A stretch of DNA of 64,000 nt from Streptomyces sp. Ag109_O5-1 (GCF_003814875.1 NZ_RKQF01000001.1:3906001-3970000); one strand, 5' to 3'. Shown: positions 53,048 to 61,702, numbered from the stretch's first letter. Numbers and translations: made by a program. The notes: generated by a model not told the origin, from the sequence alone.

Positions 53048-53081
53048 GCTCAGCTCCTCAGGTGAGCGCGGGGATGGAAGG

Positions 53082-53249
53082 TCAGTTGGCCGAGGCGTGA
53101 CGGCGGCGGGCGATGCGCTCGCGGAGCGCGAAGACGGCCAGCCAGACAACGATCACGGCGGCCAGTCCTGCGGTGACGTCGAGCGGTGCGTGGGCCACGG
53201 TGCCCAGCACCACGCCGAACAGCATGAGTGCGGCGACGAGGAACAGCAT
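53082..53249 (-). CDS. Very small membrane protein
   Basis: A 55-residue protein made of two hydrophobic segments (MLFLVAALMLFGVVLGTVAH and TAGLAAVIVVWLAVFAL) and a basic tail RERIARRRHASAN. ATG 53249 has GGAGGGGG about 10 bp upstream. It is divergent from a TetR gene, with two repeated 10-bp motifs in the shared spacer, so it is probably that regulator's target. The function is unknown. Confidence 0.65.
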   Translation of the reverse strand: MLFLVAALMLFGVVLGTVAHAPLDVTAGLAAVIVVWLAVFALRERIARRRHASAN

Positions 53250-53293
53250 GGGTTTCGATCCCCCTCCGTTAAGTTTGGGTGAACGCTTGTAGC

Positions 53294-53359
53294 AACAGTT
53301 GTTCACTGACTTTGAGTCTAGCAACTCGCACGGCTTTTCAATTCCAGAGAACAGTTGTT
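53294..53359. promoter_or_regulatory. Repeated AACAGTTGTT motifs in the divergent spacer
   Basis: AACAGTTGTT occurs at 53294-53303 and 53350-53359, 56 bp apart in the same orientation, each with AACA/TGTT dyad symmetry. The second abuts a possible -10 (TTAACT, 53358-53363) with TTTTCA 17 bp upstream. The start codon at 53371 would then be nearly leaderless. Confidence 0.5.
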
Positions 53360-53370
53360 AACTGGATGAC

Positions 53371-54006
53371 ATGAGTCACACCCTCGGCATCCGACAGGCC
53401 CAGAAGCAGAAGACCCGCCAGGCTTTCCTGGACGCGGCGCTCGGACTGCTGGAGGAGCAGAGCCTGAGCAGCCTGGGACTGCGCGAGGTCACCCGGGCCG
53501 TGGGCGTCGCGCCGACCGCCTTCTACCGGCACTTCCGCTCCACCGCCGACCTCGGCGTCGCCCTCGTCGACGAGGCCCTCGGCAGCCTGCATCCCATGGT
53601 CCGTACGACGGTCTCCATACCCGGCGAGGAGCGCATCACCCAGGCCGTGCGGCTGATCGCCGACTACGTGTCCGCCCACCCGGCACACGTCCGGTTCATC
53701 GCCCGGGAGCGGCACGGCGGGGTGCAGCCGGTGCGGGAGGCGATCCGGGCCCAACTGGCCAGGTTCGCCGACGAGGTCAGGTCCGAGCTGGCCAAGGACC
53801 CCGGGGCGGAGGGCTGGAACGACGACGACCTGCTGATGCTCGCCCACCTCTACGTCGACCAGATGCTCATCACCGCCTCACTGTTCCTGGAGACCCTGGA
53901 GTCACCGGAGCCCTCGGAGGCGGAGCGGGAACGCGTCACCCAGGTCGCCACCCGCCAGCTGCGCCTGATCAGCCTCGGCCGGCTGCACTGGCTGGACACG
54001 CCCTAG
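53371..54006 (+). CDS. TetR family regulator (FabR-like)
   Basis: A 211-residue TetR-family protein. The helix-turn-helix reads SLGLREVTRAVGVAPTAFYR followed by HFRSTADLGVALVDE. The C-terminal domain carries VRFIARERHGGVQPVREAI and a late YVDQMLITASLFLETLE helix, which I associate with FabR-type lipid regulators; that link is tentative. ATG 53371 has only a weak ribosome-binding site. It is divergent from the two small membrane proteins and probably controls them through the repeated AACAGTTGTT sites. Confidence 0.85.
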   Translation: MSHTLGIRQAQKQKTRQAFLDAALGLLEEQSLSSLGLREVTRAVGVAPTAFYRHFRSTADLGVALVDEALGSLHPMVRTTVSIPGEERITQAVRLIADYVSAHPAHVRFIARERHGGVQPVREAIRAQLARFADEVRSELAKDPGAEGWNDDDLLMLAHLYVDQMLITASLFLETLESPEPSEAERERVTQVATRQLRLISLGRLHWLDTP

Positions 54007-54028
54007 GGGCGGCCGGCGGGCAACGCGA

Positions 54029-54065
54029 AGGGGCGGCGCGTCCGGTGATCGGACGCGCCGCCCCT
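54029..54065. terminator. Bidirectional terminator
   Basis: A perfect 16-bp stem (54029-54044 with 54050-54065) around GTGAT follows the TetR stop and faces the lipoprotein gene. Confidence 0.8.
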
Positions 54066-54071
54066 GTTCGC

Positions 54072-54113
54072 GCGGCCCCTGTCATGCGGCCCCTGTCATG
54101 CGGCCCTTGCCGT
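54072..54113 (+). repeat. Short tandem 14-bp repeat
   Basis: gcggcccctgtcat occurs at 54072-54085 and 54086-54099, followed by a third diverged copy. It is non-coding. Confidence 0.5.
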
Positions 54114-54139
54114 ACGGCCTCTGCCTACGGCCGCCGGTG

Positions 54140-54517
54140 TCAGCTCTTGGTGGCCTGCTGGGTCGGGGCGCCACTGGGGGCCGCGCCGCCACCGCCGGGG
54201 CCGCCCTGGCCGCCGCCGCAACCGCCGCCGCCCTGGCCGCCGCCGGGGCCGCCCTGACCGCCGCCGCCCGGTCCGCCGCTCGGCATGCCGGTGGGGGTAC
54301 CGGTCGGCTTGGCGGTGCCGGTGGGCGCGCCGGAGGGGGCACCGCTCGGACGGCCCGACGCGTTGCCGGTCGGCATGCCGGACGGCTGCTTACAGGACTG
54401 CGACTGCCCGGAGTTGCCACTGCTGGACGACGACGAGTCGCCCGAGCCGCACGCGCTCAGCAGCAGCGGAGACATGGCGAGCAGGGCCACGGCGGGGACG
54501 AGACGTACACGCTTCAT
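54140..54517 (-). CDS. Gly/Pro/Ser-rich secreted lipoprotein
   Basis: A 125-residue predicted lipoprotein. Signal peptide MKRVRLVPAVALLAMSPLLL ends at the lipobox LLSAC (Cys ~23). The mature chain starts GSGDSSSSSSGNSGQSQSC and continues with PTG/PSG-type triplets, then a run of GGP/GGQ repeats containing a single Cys. No folded domain is apparent; it may act as a cell-envelope spacer. ATG 54517 has GGAG 9 bp upstream. It stands alone, with ~200 bp of non-coding DNA upstream in which I see no gene. Confidence 0.75.
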   Translation of the reverse strand: MKRVRLVPAVALLAMSPLLLSACGSGDSSSSSSGNSGQSQSCKQPSGMPTGNASGRPSGAPSGAPTGTAKPTGTPTGMPSGGPGGGGQGGPGGGQGGGGCGGGQGGPGGGGAAPSGAPTQQATKS

Positions 54518-54720
54518 GAGAGACAACTCCATAAAGGATGAGGGAGTCCTGAGGCGTCGCACTCAACCAACAGCGCTTAGGGCGTTCTTGGGCCCGCACT
54601 GTCCCCAGCCTGTGATTCGGGTAAAGAGCGGCCAAAGACACCGCGCTGACCTGCTCCTTCCCGGACGGGAGCTGTCTACTCGCTGATACAGGTCCGTGAC
54701 AGAACAGAGTCCCCGGCGGG

Positions 54721-55572
54721 TCAGCCGAGACGGACCCGGGCCAACTGGCGGGACTGGGCGACGAGTCGGTCCGCGCTGTCCCAGACCTCGGCGTCCTCCT
54801 CCAGGAAGCCGCCGGCCAGGTTGCGGGTGGTGATGGCGACCCGGAGCGGGCCGGGGGCGGGGCGGTGGCGGACATGGACGGTCAGTTCGACCGTGGGGAC
54901 CCAGCCCTTGAGGCCGATCTCGAACGCCGTGGGCGGCAGTGCGTCGACCGCCAGGAGGAGCGAGAGGGGGTCGGCGTCACGGCCGTCGGCGAGGCCGAAC
55001 CAGGAGCGCATCTCCCCCTTGCCGGAGGGGGCGCCGAGGGCCCAGCCCAGGGTGGAGGGGTCCAGCTTGAGCATCAGGCGGTCGGTGATGGCGGAACTGC
55101 CCTCGACCGGCGCGGGGCCGTCCTTGGGGCCGAAGCACTGCTCCATGGGCGGGATCACGGGCGGGGTCGCCGTCGTACGGACGTCGTCGGGGAGGCCGGC
55201 GAGGTCGCCGTAGGAGGCGAGGACGCAGATGCGCTCGATCTCCTCGCCCCGCTCGTCGTACTGGAAGAGGGAGGCCTGGCCGGTGGAGAGGGTGCGGCCG
55301 GTGCGGACGGTGTCCGTGCGGATCACGGCCGGGCCCGGCTGGGACGCGGTCAGGTAGTGCGCGGAGATGGTGAACGGGTCCGGGTGCGGCAGCGTGTCCG
55401 CGAGCGCCCGGCCGAGGACGGCCAGCAGATAGCCGCCGTTCACGGCGTTGATGATGGTCCAGCCGGCCGCGAGGTCGATGTCGTAGACCCCGGGAGCGCG
55501 CCGGGTGACCGCCGTGTCGCGGTCGAACTCGCTGTCGCCGATCACGGCCCGCGTGCATGCTGCTTCTGGCAT
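54721..55572 (-). CDS. Acyl-CoA thioesterase-like protein (TesB-type double hotdog)
   Basis: A 283-residue protein of the thioesterase superfamily with two hotdog repeats. The first is marked by VINAVNGGY-type sequence (WTIINAVNGGYLLAVLGRAL) and FTISAHYLTASQPGPAVI; the second by GWALGAPSGKGEMRSWFGLA, WVPTVELTVHVRHRP and the C-terminal VWDSADRLVAQSRQLARV. Such proteins hydrolyse medium to long acyl-CoA. ATG 55572 is used; the frame opens slightly upstream at a TTG codon. No ribosome-binding site is obvious. No operon partner is visible. Confidence 0.8.
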   Translation of the reverse strand: MPEAACTRAVIGDSEFDRDTAVTRRAPGVYDIDLAAGWTIINAVNGGYLLAVLGRALADTLPHPDPFTISAHYLTASQPGPAVIRTDTVRTGRTLSTGQASLFQYDERGEEIERICVLASYGDLAGLPDDVRTTATPPVIPPMEQCFGPKDGPAPVEGSSAITDRLMLKLDPSTLGWALGAPSGKGEMRSWFGLADGRDADPLSLLLAVDALPPTAFEIGLKGWVPTVELTVHVRHRPAPGPLRVAITTRNLAGGFLEEDAEVWDSADRLVAQSRQLARVRLG

Positions 55573-55747
55573 GCCTGAACGGTACAACAAGAAATTACTA
55601 AGCGGTAGCTTTTCTGATCCCGTAGCCGGCCCATTACCCGGGGACCCCCGGTAAGGGCTCCCTCTATCGAGTGAGGTTCCGGCAATATCTAAGTAAGTGC
55701 CCGGACACGTCCGTAACCCGGGGCCGGGAATTCCCCTCTATGGGGAC

Positions 55748-56971
55748 ATGAGCCTCACCGGGACTCCGTTCCTCTACACGACCATCGTGCTGTCGGTGGT
55801 CGCCCTCATACTGCCGCTCGTCCTGTGGTCGAAGATGCGGGGGCCCAAGGTCGTGCGTACGGCGGCCCGGGTCCTGATGCTGCTGTTCGCTCAGGCCACG
55901 GCGGTGACGCTGATCTTCGTACTGGTCAACAACCAGAACAACCTGTACGACAACTGGGCCGACCTCCTCGGTACCGGCAACCACGTCCAGCAGGCCGCCG
56001 ACCTCGGCCGGGACGGGACCGGCGGAATAGCGCTGAAGACGCTGCCCAAGGTCAAGCAGACCTTCTCGGCGGCCGACGGACCGGGCATGCACGGGGTGCA
56101 GGTCACCCAGCTCAAGGGCCGGATCTCGGGGGTGAACGCCGAGGTCTACGTCTGGCTGCCACCCCAGTACAACGAGCCGGCGTACCGGAACCACAGATTC
56201 CCGGTGGTGGAGCTGCTCCCGGGCTACCCCGGCTCCGCCAAGGCCTGGTTCGGCTCGATGAAGGTGACCGCGCAGCTGGCGCCGCTGATGAGGAGCGGCA
56301 AGGTCGCGCCCTTCATCCTGGTCGCCCCGCGCACCAACCTGCTGGCCGGCGTGGACACCGGGTGCGCCAACATCCCGGGCACGGTCAACGCCGACAGCTG
56401 GCTGAGCATCGACGTGCCGAAGATGGTGACCGACAACTTCCGCGCCGCCCCGGCCCCCGCCGACTGGGCCACCGCCGGATACTCCGCGGGCGCGCACTGC
56501 GCGGTCAAGCTGGCGGTCGCCCACCCGGACCGCTACCGGGCCGCGATCAGCCTGTCCGGCTACAACGACCCGATCGGCGAGCGCAACTCGCTCGCCGCGC
56601 AGAACCTCACCCTGCGTCGGGCCAACAACCCCTATGTGCTGCTGAAGAAGGCGGTCACCCCGCCCCGGATCGCCCTGTACCTCTCCGGCGAGTCCGGCGA
56701 CGGCTACCAGGCCGGCGTGGCGCTCGAACAGATCGCCAAGGCGCCGACCACCGTGCACGTGGTGTATCTGCCGCGCAGCGACGGCGGCCACAACATGGCG
56801 CTGTGGCGGCCCCAGGTGCCGACCGTGTTCGAGTGGCTCACGCTCAACATGGGCGAGAGCCACGCCAAGGGCCGTTCCACTACTCCTCGCGAACCGTCGA
56901 ACGCCGATTCCACGCACGCGGCGCTCGCCAGTGGTACCTCATCGCGAGCAGGCGCAGTACGAAAGCGGTGA
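55748..56971 (+). CDS. Membrane-anchored esterase (alpha/beta hydrolase, esterase D/Ag85-like)
   Basis: A 407-residue protein. Two N-terminal hydrophobic helices (TTIVLSVVALILPLVLW and VLMLLFAQATAVTLIFVLV) anchor an extracytoplasmic alpha/beta hydrolase. The nucleophile elbow is GYSAG (WATAGYSAGAHCAVKLA), the acid is probably in YLSGESGDGY, and the His lies in SDGGHNMALWRPQ. VELLPGYPGSAKAWFGSM forms the oxyanion region. The family includes mycolyltransferase-like and feruloyl-type esterases; the substrate is unknown. ATG 55748 follows GGGGAC. The last 92 bp overlap the TRIC gene on the opposite strand. Confidence 0.82.
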   Translation: MSLTGTPFLYTTIVLSVVALILPLVLWSKMRGPKVVRTAARVLMLLFAQATAVTLIFVLVNNQNNLYDNWADLLGTGNHVQQAADLGRDGTGGIALKTLPKVKQTFSAADGPGMHGVQVTQLKGRISGVNAEVYVWLPPQYNEPAYRNHRFPVVELLPGYPGSAKAWFGSMKVTAQLAPLMRSGKVAPFILVAPRTNLLAGVDTGCANIPGTVNADSWLSIDVPKMVTDNFRAAPAPADWATAGYSAGAHCAVKLAVAHPDRYRAAISLSGYNDPIGERNSLAAQNLTLRRANNPYVLLKKAVTPPRIALYLSGESGDGYQAGVALEQIAKAPTTVHVVYLPRSDGGHNMALWRPQVPTVFEWLTLNMGESHAKGRSTTPREPSNADSTHAALASGTSSRAGAVRKR

Positions 56972-57539
56972 CGACCGCGGCCCCGCTGGTGAACGGGGTC
57001 AGCGCGTCGTAATGGATACAGAGCACCACCGTCGTCGCCCCGACGATCGCCGGTACCGCGTACAGGTCGCGGTCCCAGCGCAGCAGCGAGGGCACCTCGT
57101 TGGCGAGCACGTCCCGGAGCACGCCACCGCCGACCGCGGTGGCGAGCCCCAGGGCCGCGGAGGCGGTCAGGTTCAGGCCGTAGGAGTACGCCTTCGTCGT
57201 ACCGCTGACGGCGAACAGGCCGAGACCGGCCGCGTCGAAGACCAGGACCGCCGACTGGATCCGCTCGACGTGCGGATGCAGGAAGAACACCACCAGGGCG
57301 GCGATGAGCGGGGTGATGAAGTACCCCAGGTCCGTGAAGGCGGCCGGAGGGACCGCCCCGATGATCACGTCCCGGAAGATCCCTCCGCCCAGCGCGGTGA
57401 CCTCGGCCATCACGCCGATGCCGAAGACGTCGAAGTTCTTGCGGACGGCCAGCAGGGCGCCGGAGATCGCGAAGACGAAGATGCCGATGACGTCGAGCGT
57501 GTGCTGGACGGAGGGAGAGAAGAGTTGCTGGAGCTGCAC
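56880..57539 (-). CDS. TRIC/UPF0126 cation channel family protein
   Basis: A 219-residue membrane protein with about seven helices made of two related triple-helix repeats. The glycine-rich signatures are IFVFAISGALLAVRKNFDVFG with GGGIFRDVIIG, and FAVSGTTKAYSYGLN with GGGVLRDVLANEVPSLL. TRIC proteins form trimeric K+-permeable channels, so this is probably a bacterial homologue. The start is GTG 57539; no ribosome-binding site is evident. Its 3' end overlaps the convergent esterase gene by 92 bp. It is downstream of the M1 peptidase on the same strand (47-bp gap). Confidence 0.87.
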   Translation of the reverse strand: MQLQQLFSPSVQHTLDVIGIFVFAISGALLAVRKNFDVFGIGVMAEVTALGGGIFRDVIIGAVPPAAFTDLGYFITPLIAALVVFFLHPHVERIQSAVLVFDAAGLGLFAVSGTTKAYSYGLNLTASAALGLATAVGGGVLRDVLANEVPSLLRWDRDLYAVPAIVGATTVVLCIHYDALTPFTSGAAVVTAFVLRLLAMRYHWRAPRAWNRRSTVREE

Positions 57540-57586
57540 CCTGACATTGTGACGCGTCAGGGTGCATGAACCTTACAAAGCCAGGC

Positions 57587-58978
57587 TCACAGGGCGGGTT
57601 TCCCTGGGGTGAACAGCCAGGTCTGGAACAGGTCGTCGAGGTTCTGCCCGGAGATCTTCTCCGCGAGCCGGATGAAGTCGGCGGTGTCGGCGTTGCCGTA
57701 GCGGTGCAGCCTCGTCCAGGCGGGCAGGAGCTTGAAGAACGCCGTGTCGCCGATCCGCTCGCGCAGCATCTGCAGGGTCATCGCCCCGCGTTGGTAGACG
57801 GCCGAGGCGAACATGGTGTCGCGCTGCGGGTCGGCGACGGTGATCTGCCAGAAGGCGTTGTCGGCGGGGCGGGCGTTGTAGCCGGCCAGGAACGAGTCGT
57901 GGGCCGAGCGGGTGCCCTGGTGCTCCGCCCACAGCCACTGGGCATAGGTGGCGAAGCCCTCGTTGAGCCAGATGTCCTTCCACTGCGCGACGCTCACCGA
58001 GTCGCCGAACCACTGGTGGGCCAGCTCGTGCACGATCGTTGTCTCGTTGCGCACCGCCGAGTAGGCCGGCTTGCTCTGCACCTCCAGCGAGAACCCCGCC
58101 TCCGGCATGTCGTCGACGATCGCGCCGGTCTCCTCGAAGGGGTACGGCCCGAAGAGCTGCGACCAGTAGTCGGTGGCGGCGGCCGTCACCGCGTACACGT
58201 CGACGCTGTTGCTGCCCGCGAGGGTCGGGTCGATGGCGACGTAGATCGGGATGCCGGAGGGGGTCTTCCCGGTCTTCACGTCGAACTTCCCGATGGTGGC
58301 GGTGGCCAGGTAGGTCGCCATGGGCCTGCTCTCACGCCAGTGCGTGTACGTCGAGCCGCCCTTGTCGTACGTCGACACGAGCCGGCCGTTGGAGACCGCG
58401 GTCAGGCCCTGCGGCGCCTTGATCCGGATGTCGTAGGTCGCCTTGTCCGAGGGGTGGTCGCTGGACGGGAACCAGGTGGAGGCCGCGTTGGGCTCGCAGG
58501 CGACGAAGACGCCGTCGGGGGTCTTCATCCAGCCGTAGTCCGAGCCGAAGACGATGGGGCCGTTGAGGGGCTGGGGTATCCCGCCGTAGGTGACGGAGAC
58601 GGTGAAGTCGCGGCCCCTGGCGAGCGGGTTCCTCGGCGTGATGGTCATCTCGTCGCCGGTGCGCGTGAACTCGGCTCGTCTGCCGTTCACTTCGACGCGC
58701 GTGACCTCCAGCTTCTGGAGGTCGAGGTCGAAGGAGGAGAGGTTCTGGGTGGCGCGGGCGGTGAGGGTGGTACGGCCGTCCAGACGGCCGGTGTCCGGGG
58801 CGTAGGCGACGTCGAGGTCGTAATGGCGGGCGTCGAAACCGCCGTTGCCGAGCTGCGGGAAGTAGCGGTCGCCGATGCCGTCGGCGCCCGGGGTGGGGGC
58901 GGGGGCGGCCGCGATGACGAAAGAGGCGGCTGCCGCGGTTGCGACAGCCGCCAGACGTGCCGAACGGGAGAGGCGCAT
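57587..58978 (-). CDS. Secreted M1 family metallopeptidase
   Basis: A 463-residue exported zinc aminopeptidase. The signal peptide covers ~residues 1-30 (RSARLAAVATAAAASFVIAA). The beta-saddle domain is followed by the catalytic thermolysin-like domain with HELAHQWFGD and, 18 residues after the second His, the Glu of WLNEGFATY. The exopeptidase motif usually reading GAMEN is PEAGFSLEV, so N-terminal recognition may be altered. The C-terminal ARM-repeat domain of long M1 enzymes is missing, as in many short Streptomyces members. ATG 58978 follows AAGGGA. Confidence 0.9.
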   Translation of the reverse strand: MRLSRSARLAAVATAAAASFVIAAAPAPTPGADGIGDRYFPQLGNGGFDARHYDLDVAYAPDTGRLDGRTTLTARATQNLSSFDLDLQKLEVTRVEVNGRRAEFTRTGDEMTITPRNPLARGRDFTVSVTYGGIPQPLNGPIVFGSDYGWMKTPDGVFVACEPNAASTWFPSSDHPSDKATYDIRIKAPQGLTAVSNGRLVSTYDKGGSTYTHWRESRPMATYLATATIGKFDVKTGKTPSGIPIYVAIDPTLAGSNSVDVYAVTAAATDYWSQLFGPYPFEETGAIVDDMPEAGFSLEVQSKPAYSAVRNETTIVHELAHQWFGDSVSVAQWKDIWLNEGFATYAQWLWAEHQGTRSAHDSFLAGYNARPADNAFWQITVADPQRDTMFASAVYQRGAMTLQMLRERIGDTAFFKLLPAWTRLHRYGNADTADFIRLAEKISGQNLDDLFQTWLFTPGKPAL

Positions 58979-59078
58979 GGGTCGTCCCTTTCGAGCGTGC
59001 CGGTCGGTTGACGGACACGGTCGACTCTGCGCTCTCCCGTTAAGGCATGTACATGACTTTGCCCAGTTGTGTCATGGG

Positions 59079-60614
59079 CTACTTGTCGGTTGACTCCTGT
59101 GACTTCTTTGACTTGGCTGTGGAGTCGGCGGAGTCGGTGGACTCGTCCGAGGCTTCGGGAGTACCGGAGGTGTCGGAGGCCTCGGCCGCCGACCCGGACT
59201 CCGCCTCCGACCCGGCGGGTTCGCCGGCCGGCTCCGTGACTTCGGCGGCCGGCTCCGCCGAGGAGTCCGCCTCCTCGGTCTCCGCCGGAGTCTCCGCCGC
59301 GGGTTCGGCCGGGGTCTCGGCCTCGTCGGCCGCGGGCTCCACCGGGGTCTCGGCCGCGGGCTCCGGGGCCTCAGCCGCATCCGCCGGGGAGTCCGGCGTC
59401 TCCGGCTCCGGCTCCGCGGCCGCCTCCGGCTTCTGTTCGGCCTCCAGCGCGGCCACCGCCGCCGACGTCTTCGCCTCCTCCTCCAGGACCGCCTCGCCCA
59501 CCAGCTCCGAGGCCTCCCTGGCCGCGGTCAGCAGGACCGTGTCCTGCGGGGCCTGGTCGGCGAAGTTCTCCGGGTGGTGGCAGGCGACCCGCTGGCCCGG
59601 GCGGAGTTCGAGAAGCGCGGGCTCGGTCGTCTTGCAGATCTCCGTCGCCTTCCAGCACCGCGTGTGGAAGCGGCAGCCGGACGGCGGGGCGATCGGCGAC
59701 GGGACGTCACCGCGGAGCAGGATGCGCTCGCTCTTCTGGCCCCGGCGCTTCGGGTCCGGCACCGGCACGGCCGACATCAGGGCCTTGGTGTACGGGTGCA
59801 TCGGCGTCTCGTACAGCTTGGTGCTGTCGGCGAGTTCGACGATCTTGCCCAGGTACATCACCGCGACCCGGTCCGAGACATGCCGGACGACCGAGAGGTC
59901 GTGGGCGATGATCACGTACGTGAGGCCGAGCTCCTCCTGGAGGTCGTCCATGAGGTTGACGACCTGCGCCTGGATGGAGACGTCCAGGGCGGAGACGGGC
60001 TCGTCGGCGACGACCAGCTTCGGCTTGAGGGCGAGCGCGCGGGCGATGCCGATGCGCTGGCGCTGACCGCCGGAGAACTCGTGCGGGTAGCGGTTGTAGT
60101 GCTCGGGGCTGAGGCCCACCAGCGACAGGAGACGCTGGACCTCCTTCTTCACCCCGCCCTCCGGCTCCACGCCCTGCAGCCGGAACGGCGCGGAGACGAT
60201 GGAGCCGATGGTGTGCCGGGGGTTCAGGGAGCCGTACGGGTCCTGGAAGATCATCTGGATGTCGCGGCGCAGCGGGCGCATCTTCGCGGTGGACAGGTGC
60301 GTGATGTCCTGGCCCTCGAAGGTGACCTTGCCGCCGGTCGGGTCCTGGAGGCGGGTGATGACCCGGCCCATGGTCGACTTGCCGCAGCCCGACTCCCCGA
60401 CCACGCCCAGGGTCTCGCCCTTGCGCACCTCGAAGTCGATGCCGTCGACGGCCTTCACCGCGGCCACCTGCCGCTGCAGGATGCCCTTCTTGATCGGGAA
60501 GTGCTTCTGCAGGCCCTCGACCTTCAGCAGCACCTCCCGGTCCCCGGACGCCTTCTCGGGAGCCGACGCCTGCTGCGGGATGACCGCCTCATCGGTTTTC
60601 TTCGTGTCGCTCAC
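59079..60614 (-). CDS. Oligopeptide ABC transporter ATPase (OppF-type) with long acidic tail
   Basis: A 511-residue ATPase. The ABC domain has Walker A VVGESGCGKSTMGR, signature EFSGGQRQRIGIARAL and Walker B LVVADEPVSALD. The oligopeptide C-terminal motif is present (HPYTKALMSAVP ... CRFHTRCWKATEIC, probable Fe-S/Cys cluster region). After ~residue 365 comes a ~145-residue Ala/Glu/Pro/Ser-rich acidic tail ending KSKKSQESTDK, absent from typical OppF (~330-350 residues). The start is GTG 60614, overlapping the oppD stop (GTGA). It energises peptide uptake with OppD. Confidence 0.9.
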   Translation of the reverse strand: MSDTKKTDEAVIPQQASAPEKASGDREVLLKVEGLQKHFPIKKGILQRQVAAVKAVDGIDFEVRKGETLGVVGESGCGKSTMGRVITRLQDPTGGKVTFEGQDITHLSTAKMRPLRRDIQMIFQDPYGSLNPRHTIGSIVSAPFRLQGVEPEGGVKKEVQRLLSLVGLSPEHYNRYPHEFSGGQRQRIGIARALALKPKLVVADEPVSALDVSIQAQVVNLMDDLQEELGLTYVIIAHDLSVVRHVSDRVAVMYLGKIVELADSTKLYETPMHPYTKALMSAVPVPDPKRRGQKSERILLRGDVPSPIAPPSGCRFHTRCWKATEICKTTEPALLELRPGQRVACHHPENFADQAPQDTVLLTAAREASELVGEAVLEEEAKTSAAVAALEAEQKPEAAAEPEPETPDSPADAAEAPEPAAETPVEPAADEAETPAEPAAETPAETEEADSSAEPAAEVTEPAGEPAGSEAESGSAAEASDTSGTPEASDESTDSADSTAKSKKSQESTDK

Positions 60615-61702
60615 AGCTTCGGCGCAATCTCTTCGGTCCAGATCCGCGTCCGGTCCTCGGCCGAGAGGTGGCAGGCGGACCAGTGACCGCCGTCGACCTG
60701 CTGCAGCTCGGGGCGGACCGTGCGGGTGACGTTCCCCTTGGGCAGGTCCGCGTACGGGCAGCGCGGGTGGAAGGCGCAGCCCGAGGGGACGTTGATGAGG
60801 CTCGGCGGCTGTCCCTTGACCGGGATGAGCCGGTCGGAGGTCTCACGGTCGATGCGCGGCATCGAGCCCAGCAGGCCCCAGGTGTAGGGGTGCTGCGGCT
60901 TCTCGAAGATCTCGTCGACCGGACCGCGTTCCACGCACCGGCCGCCGTACATCACCAGAACGTCGTCGGCGATCTCGGCCACCACACCCAGGTCGTGGGT
61001 GATCAGGACGACCGCGGAGCCGAACTCCTTCTGGAGGTCGCGGATCAGGTCGAGGATCTGCGCCTGGACGGTGACGTCGAGGGCGGTGGTCGGCTCGTCC
61101 GCGATGAGCAGCTCGGGGTTGTTGACCAGGGCCATGGCGATCATGGCGCGCTGGCGCATACCGCCGGAGAACTCGTGCGGGTAGCCGTCGATGCGCTTGG
61201 CGGGCTCGGGGATGCCGACCCGGTCGAGCATCTCGATGGCGCGAGTGCGGGCGACCTTCTTGCTGACGTTGTTGTGGACCCGGTACGCCTCGACGATCTG
61301 GTCGCCGATCTTGTAGTACGGGTGCATCGCGGACAGCGGGTCCTGGAAGATCATCGCCATCTCGCGGCCGCGCAGCCGGCGCACCTCGTCCGGGGAGGCG
61401 CTGACCAGCTCCTTGCCGCCCAGCCAGATCTCGCCGGACATCCGCACGTTCTTGCCACGGGCGCCGAGCCGGTGCAGGCCCATGATGGCCAGCGAGGTGA
61501 CGGACTTGCCGGAGCCGGACTCACCGACGATGGAGAGGGTCTTGCCCTTCTCCAGGGAGAAGCTGAGCCCGTCGACCGACTTGACGATGCCGTCGTCGGT
61601 CGGGAAGTGCACCTTGAGGTCGCGGACTTCGAGGAAGGCGTCGGACGGGCTGGACGGCGTGGGCTCGCCCACGGCCGCGCCGGTCTTGGAGAGTTCGGTC
61701 AC
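60611..61702 (-). CDS. Oligopeptide ABC transporter ATPase (OppD-type)
   Basis: A 363-residue ATPase. Walker A SIVGESGSGKSVTSLAIMGL, signature EFSGGMRQRAMIAMAL, Walker B LLIADEPTTALDVTVQAQ and switch His in VLITHDLGVV. The oligopeptide-type C-terminus includes HPYTWGLLGSMP and CAFHPRCPYA. The start is GTG 61702, overlapping the permease stop by GTGA; the stop overlaps oppF in the same way. The longer open frame upstream is antisense-type noise through the permease gene. Confidence 0.93.
   Translation of the reverse strand: MTELSKTGAAVGEPTPSSPSDAFLEVRDLKVHFPTDDGIVKSVDGLSFSLEKGKTLSIVGESGSGKSVTSLAIMGLHRLGARGKNVRMSGEIWLGGKELVSASPDEVRRLRGREMAMIFQDPLSAMHPYYKIGDQIVEAYRVHNNVSKKVARTRAIEMLDRVGIPEPAKRIDGYPHEFSGGMRQRAMIAMALVNNPELLIADEPTTALDVTVQAQILDLIRDLQKEFGSAVVLITHDLGVVAEIADDVLVMYGGRCVERGPVDEIFEKPQHPYTWGLLGSMPRIDRETSDRLIPVKGQPPSLINVPSGCAFHPRCPYADLPKGNVTRTVRPELQQVDGGHWSACHLSAEDRTRIWTEEIAPKL

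Noticed and set aside
51309..53282. A 657-codon plus-strand frame
   Set aside because: It is antisense to iscS and the two small membrane protein genes; no motif.
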